The notes under the pieces were generated by a model that saw only the letters and a list, made by a program, of their open reading frames with translations, did no database searches and was not told where the DNA came from. A DNA stretch of 6,040 nucleotides from Phycisphaerae bacterium (lineage in GTDB: Bacteria > Planctomycetota > Phycisphaerae > WQYP01): assembly GCA_013044065.1 (NCBI GenBank), contig JABEVA010000073.1, forward strand, positions 1 through 6,040. Reading direction: 5' to 3'. The position numbers and the translations under genes are program-made. How positions within the stretch are numbered: the first letter of the stretch is position 1; each line of letters begins with the position of its first letter. Positions 4,668 to 6,040 of this stretch are shown one piece after another.

Positions 4668-6040
4668 ATGCTTGAAGCCAAAATAAAAGATGCCCGGCAA
4701 TGGTGGAGCTGGGAAGATGTGCTGCTCATTATTTTTTTCGGAGCGGTTCTTTTTTTACCCGGCCTGCACCACATTCCACTCTTTGACCGGGATGAGCCGC
4801 GCTTTGCCGAAGCCGCTCGCGAAATGCTGCGTTCCGGCAATTTTATTGTGCCACGCTTTGATGGGGTGCTGCGCCCCGATAAACCCCCCATCATTTATTG
4901 GCTGATGGATTTTGCCTACCGGATATTCGGAGTCAACGGCATGGCCGCGCGCGTGCCCAGTGCGGTGTTCGCCATGCTGACACTTCTGGTCACGTATTGG
5001 ATGGCCGGCGAGCGCTTTGGCAGAATTGCAGGCCTGTTGTCGTCCCTTATACTGGGGACGGCGGTGCTGTTTGTGGCTGAATCACGGCTGGCGACAGCGG
5101 ACTCGGTGCTGATTTTTTTTACAACATTGGCGATGTTGGTAGCGTGGCGGGCGTGGGATTATTTCCGTATCAGCACCGGCCACGCCGATGGGGTACACCT
5201 GCGCATTGCCACCATTCGCCCCCTGACAACAGGTGAGTTTTTAAATCAATCTCAACCTGTGCCCGCCAGACCACTATCGCTGGTGATGGCCCTGGTTTTT
5301 TGGGTCAGCATGGGCCTTGGTGTACTGACCAAGGGCGTTACGCCCATTTTTGTCTTGGTCACCATGATGACACTTTCCATCGCGAAAGGTGGCATTGGCA
5401 AGGCTTGGCAACACTGGAAATCTCTGCCACTTCCTACAAAAGTGATGGAGTTTCCGCATCTGATGCTAAGTGCACTACGGCGGGCGAACTGGAGAATCTG
5501 GCAGCCCCTTCGCCCCATGCTGGGCATTCCGCTGATGCTGCTGGTTATTGGGCCTTGGTTCGTAGCGGCCTGGATTCAAACCAATGGGCTTTTGATCCAA
5601 AAGATGGTCATGCAAAATGTAGTGGAGCGAACCACCTCCGGTCTGCAAAGCCATGGCTTCCCGCCGGGCTTTTACCTGCTGGTCATCTGGGCCACATTCT
5701 GGCCGTGGAGCGTGCTGTTGATTCCGGCTGCTTATCACGTGGTGCGGCGGGTGCGGCGGCGCGGACCTATCGCCATCGATCCGGGACCTTATGAATTTCT
5801 TCTGGCCTGGGTGGTTCCTTCCTGGATTATTTTTGAATTGATTGTCACAAAAATGGTACAGTACGTCCTCCCCTTGTATATTCCCTTGGCTATCATCTGT
5901 GCCGATATGCTGGTACAAAGCTGGCACCGGACGACCGACGTGCTGGCAGCCAAATGGTTTGCCACCGCCCGTTGGATCTGGATGACAATCTGGCTGGTAT
6001 TGGCCGGCCTGACGATTTTTGCAATGCAATATCTCCAGCC
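4668..6040 (+). CDS. ArnT/PMT-type GT-C glycosyltransferase (3' partial)
   Basis: An uninterrupted frame of 457 codons runs off the right edge without a stop. It encodes a polytopic membrane protein of the PMT/ArnT (GT39/GT83-like) group, which transfers a sugar from a polyprenyl-phosphate donor to lipid or protein on the outer face of the membrane. Seen: a first membrane helix (about 17-33) followed by the acidic loop motif LFDRDEPRFAEAAREML at 38-54 with D40, D42 and E43, the expected catalytic/metal site; DKPP at 71-74; RLATADSVL at 140-148; a LTKG motif at 220-223; ERTTSGLQSHGFPPGFY at 320-336; and TKMVQYVLPLYIPLAI at 394-409, equivalent to the 'TKxxHYxLPxYP' helix of ArnT. Two hydrophilic loops (about 162-203 and 238-283) look longer than in typical family members. 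Family length is usually about 550-600 residues, so roughly 100 or more residues are missing. Acceptor and sugar cannot be told. Divergent from the PAP2 gene. Confidence 0.88.
   Translation, partial: MLEAKIKDARQWWSWEDVLLIIFFGAVLFLPGLHHIPLFDRDEPRFAEAAREMLRSGNFIVPRFDGVLRPDKPPIIYWLMDFAYRIFGVNGMAARVPSAVFAMLTLLVTYWMAGERFGRIAGLLSSLILGTAVLFVAESRLATADSVLIFFTTLAMLVAWRAWDYFRISTGHADGVHLRIATIRPLTTGEFLNQSQPVPARPLSLVMALVFWVSMGLGVLTKGVTPIFVLVTMMTLSIAKGGIGKAWQHWKSLPLPTKVMEFPHLMLSALRRANWRIWQPLRPMLGIPLMLLVIGPWFVAAWIQTNGLLIQKMVMQNVVERTTSGLQSHGFPPGFYLLVIWATFWPWSVLLIPAAYHVVRRVRRRGPIAIDPGPYEFLLAWVVPSWIIFELIVTKMVQYVLPLYIPLAIICADMLVQSWHRTTDVLAAKWFATARWIWMTIWLVLAGLTIFAMQYLQ

Noticed and set aside
5475..6029. A 184-residue open frame on the minus strand opposite the glycosyltransferase
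   Set aside because: It lies wholly opposite a clear membrane-protein frame with conserved motifs; its composition (many H, P, Q, R) is typical of an antisense shadow.

Overview
The window is a conventional-looking stretch of a bacterial chromosome of moderate GC content (mid-50s % by eye). It carries carbohydrate-degrading enzymes mixed with integral membrane proteins. Shine-Dalgarno-like sites, a sigma70-type promoter, a DedA protein and an ArnT/PMT-type glycosyltransferase fit a Gram-negative-type bacterium. A GH36-like tail, a GH2 beta-mannosidase and an ArnT-like protein together would suit the Planctomycetes/Verrucomicrobia group, but this is a guess from gene content only.

Layout. (1) 1-300 (+): C-terminal end of a protein that begins outside the window, probably the beta-sandwich tail of an alpha-galactosidase-like glycoside hydrolase. 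(2) 375-1043 (+): complete DedA-family membrane protein. (3) 1044-1221: short convergent intergenic region with no clear gene. (4) 3742-1222 (-): cytoplasmic GH2 beta-mannosidase of about 839 residues, intact apart from one extra base near 2728-2736 that creates a TAA stop and splits it into two ORFs. (5) 4559-3813 (-): 248-residue PAP2-family membrane phosphatase with all three catalytic motifs, driven by a good promoter (TTGACA-18-TATAAG). (6) 4668-6040 (+): ArnT/PMT-type glycosyltransferase, divergent from the PAP2 gene and cut off by the window end after 457 residues.

How the genes may work together. The PAP2 phosphatase and beta-mannosidase lie in tandem, 70 bp apart, and could be co-transcribed. 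The PAP2 gene and the glycosyltransferase share a 108-bp divergent promoter region. GT-C enzymes of the ArnT type use polyprenyl-phosphate sugars, some PAP2 enzymes dephosphorylate polyprenyl pyrophosphate or lipid A, and some DedA proteins move undecaprenyl phosphate across the membrane. A shared link to lipid-carrier or envelope-glycolipid metabolism is therefore possible but is an inference from family knowledge. The two glycoside hydrolases would fit breakdown of galactomannan-type oligosaccharides. I found no mobile element, CRISPR array, RNA gene or convincing novel system. The frameshift in the beta-mannosidase is the most unusual feature.
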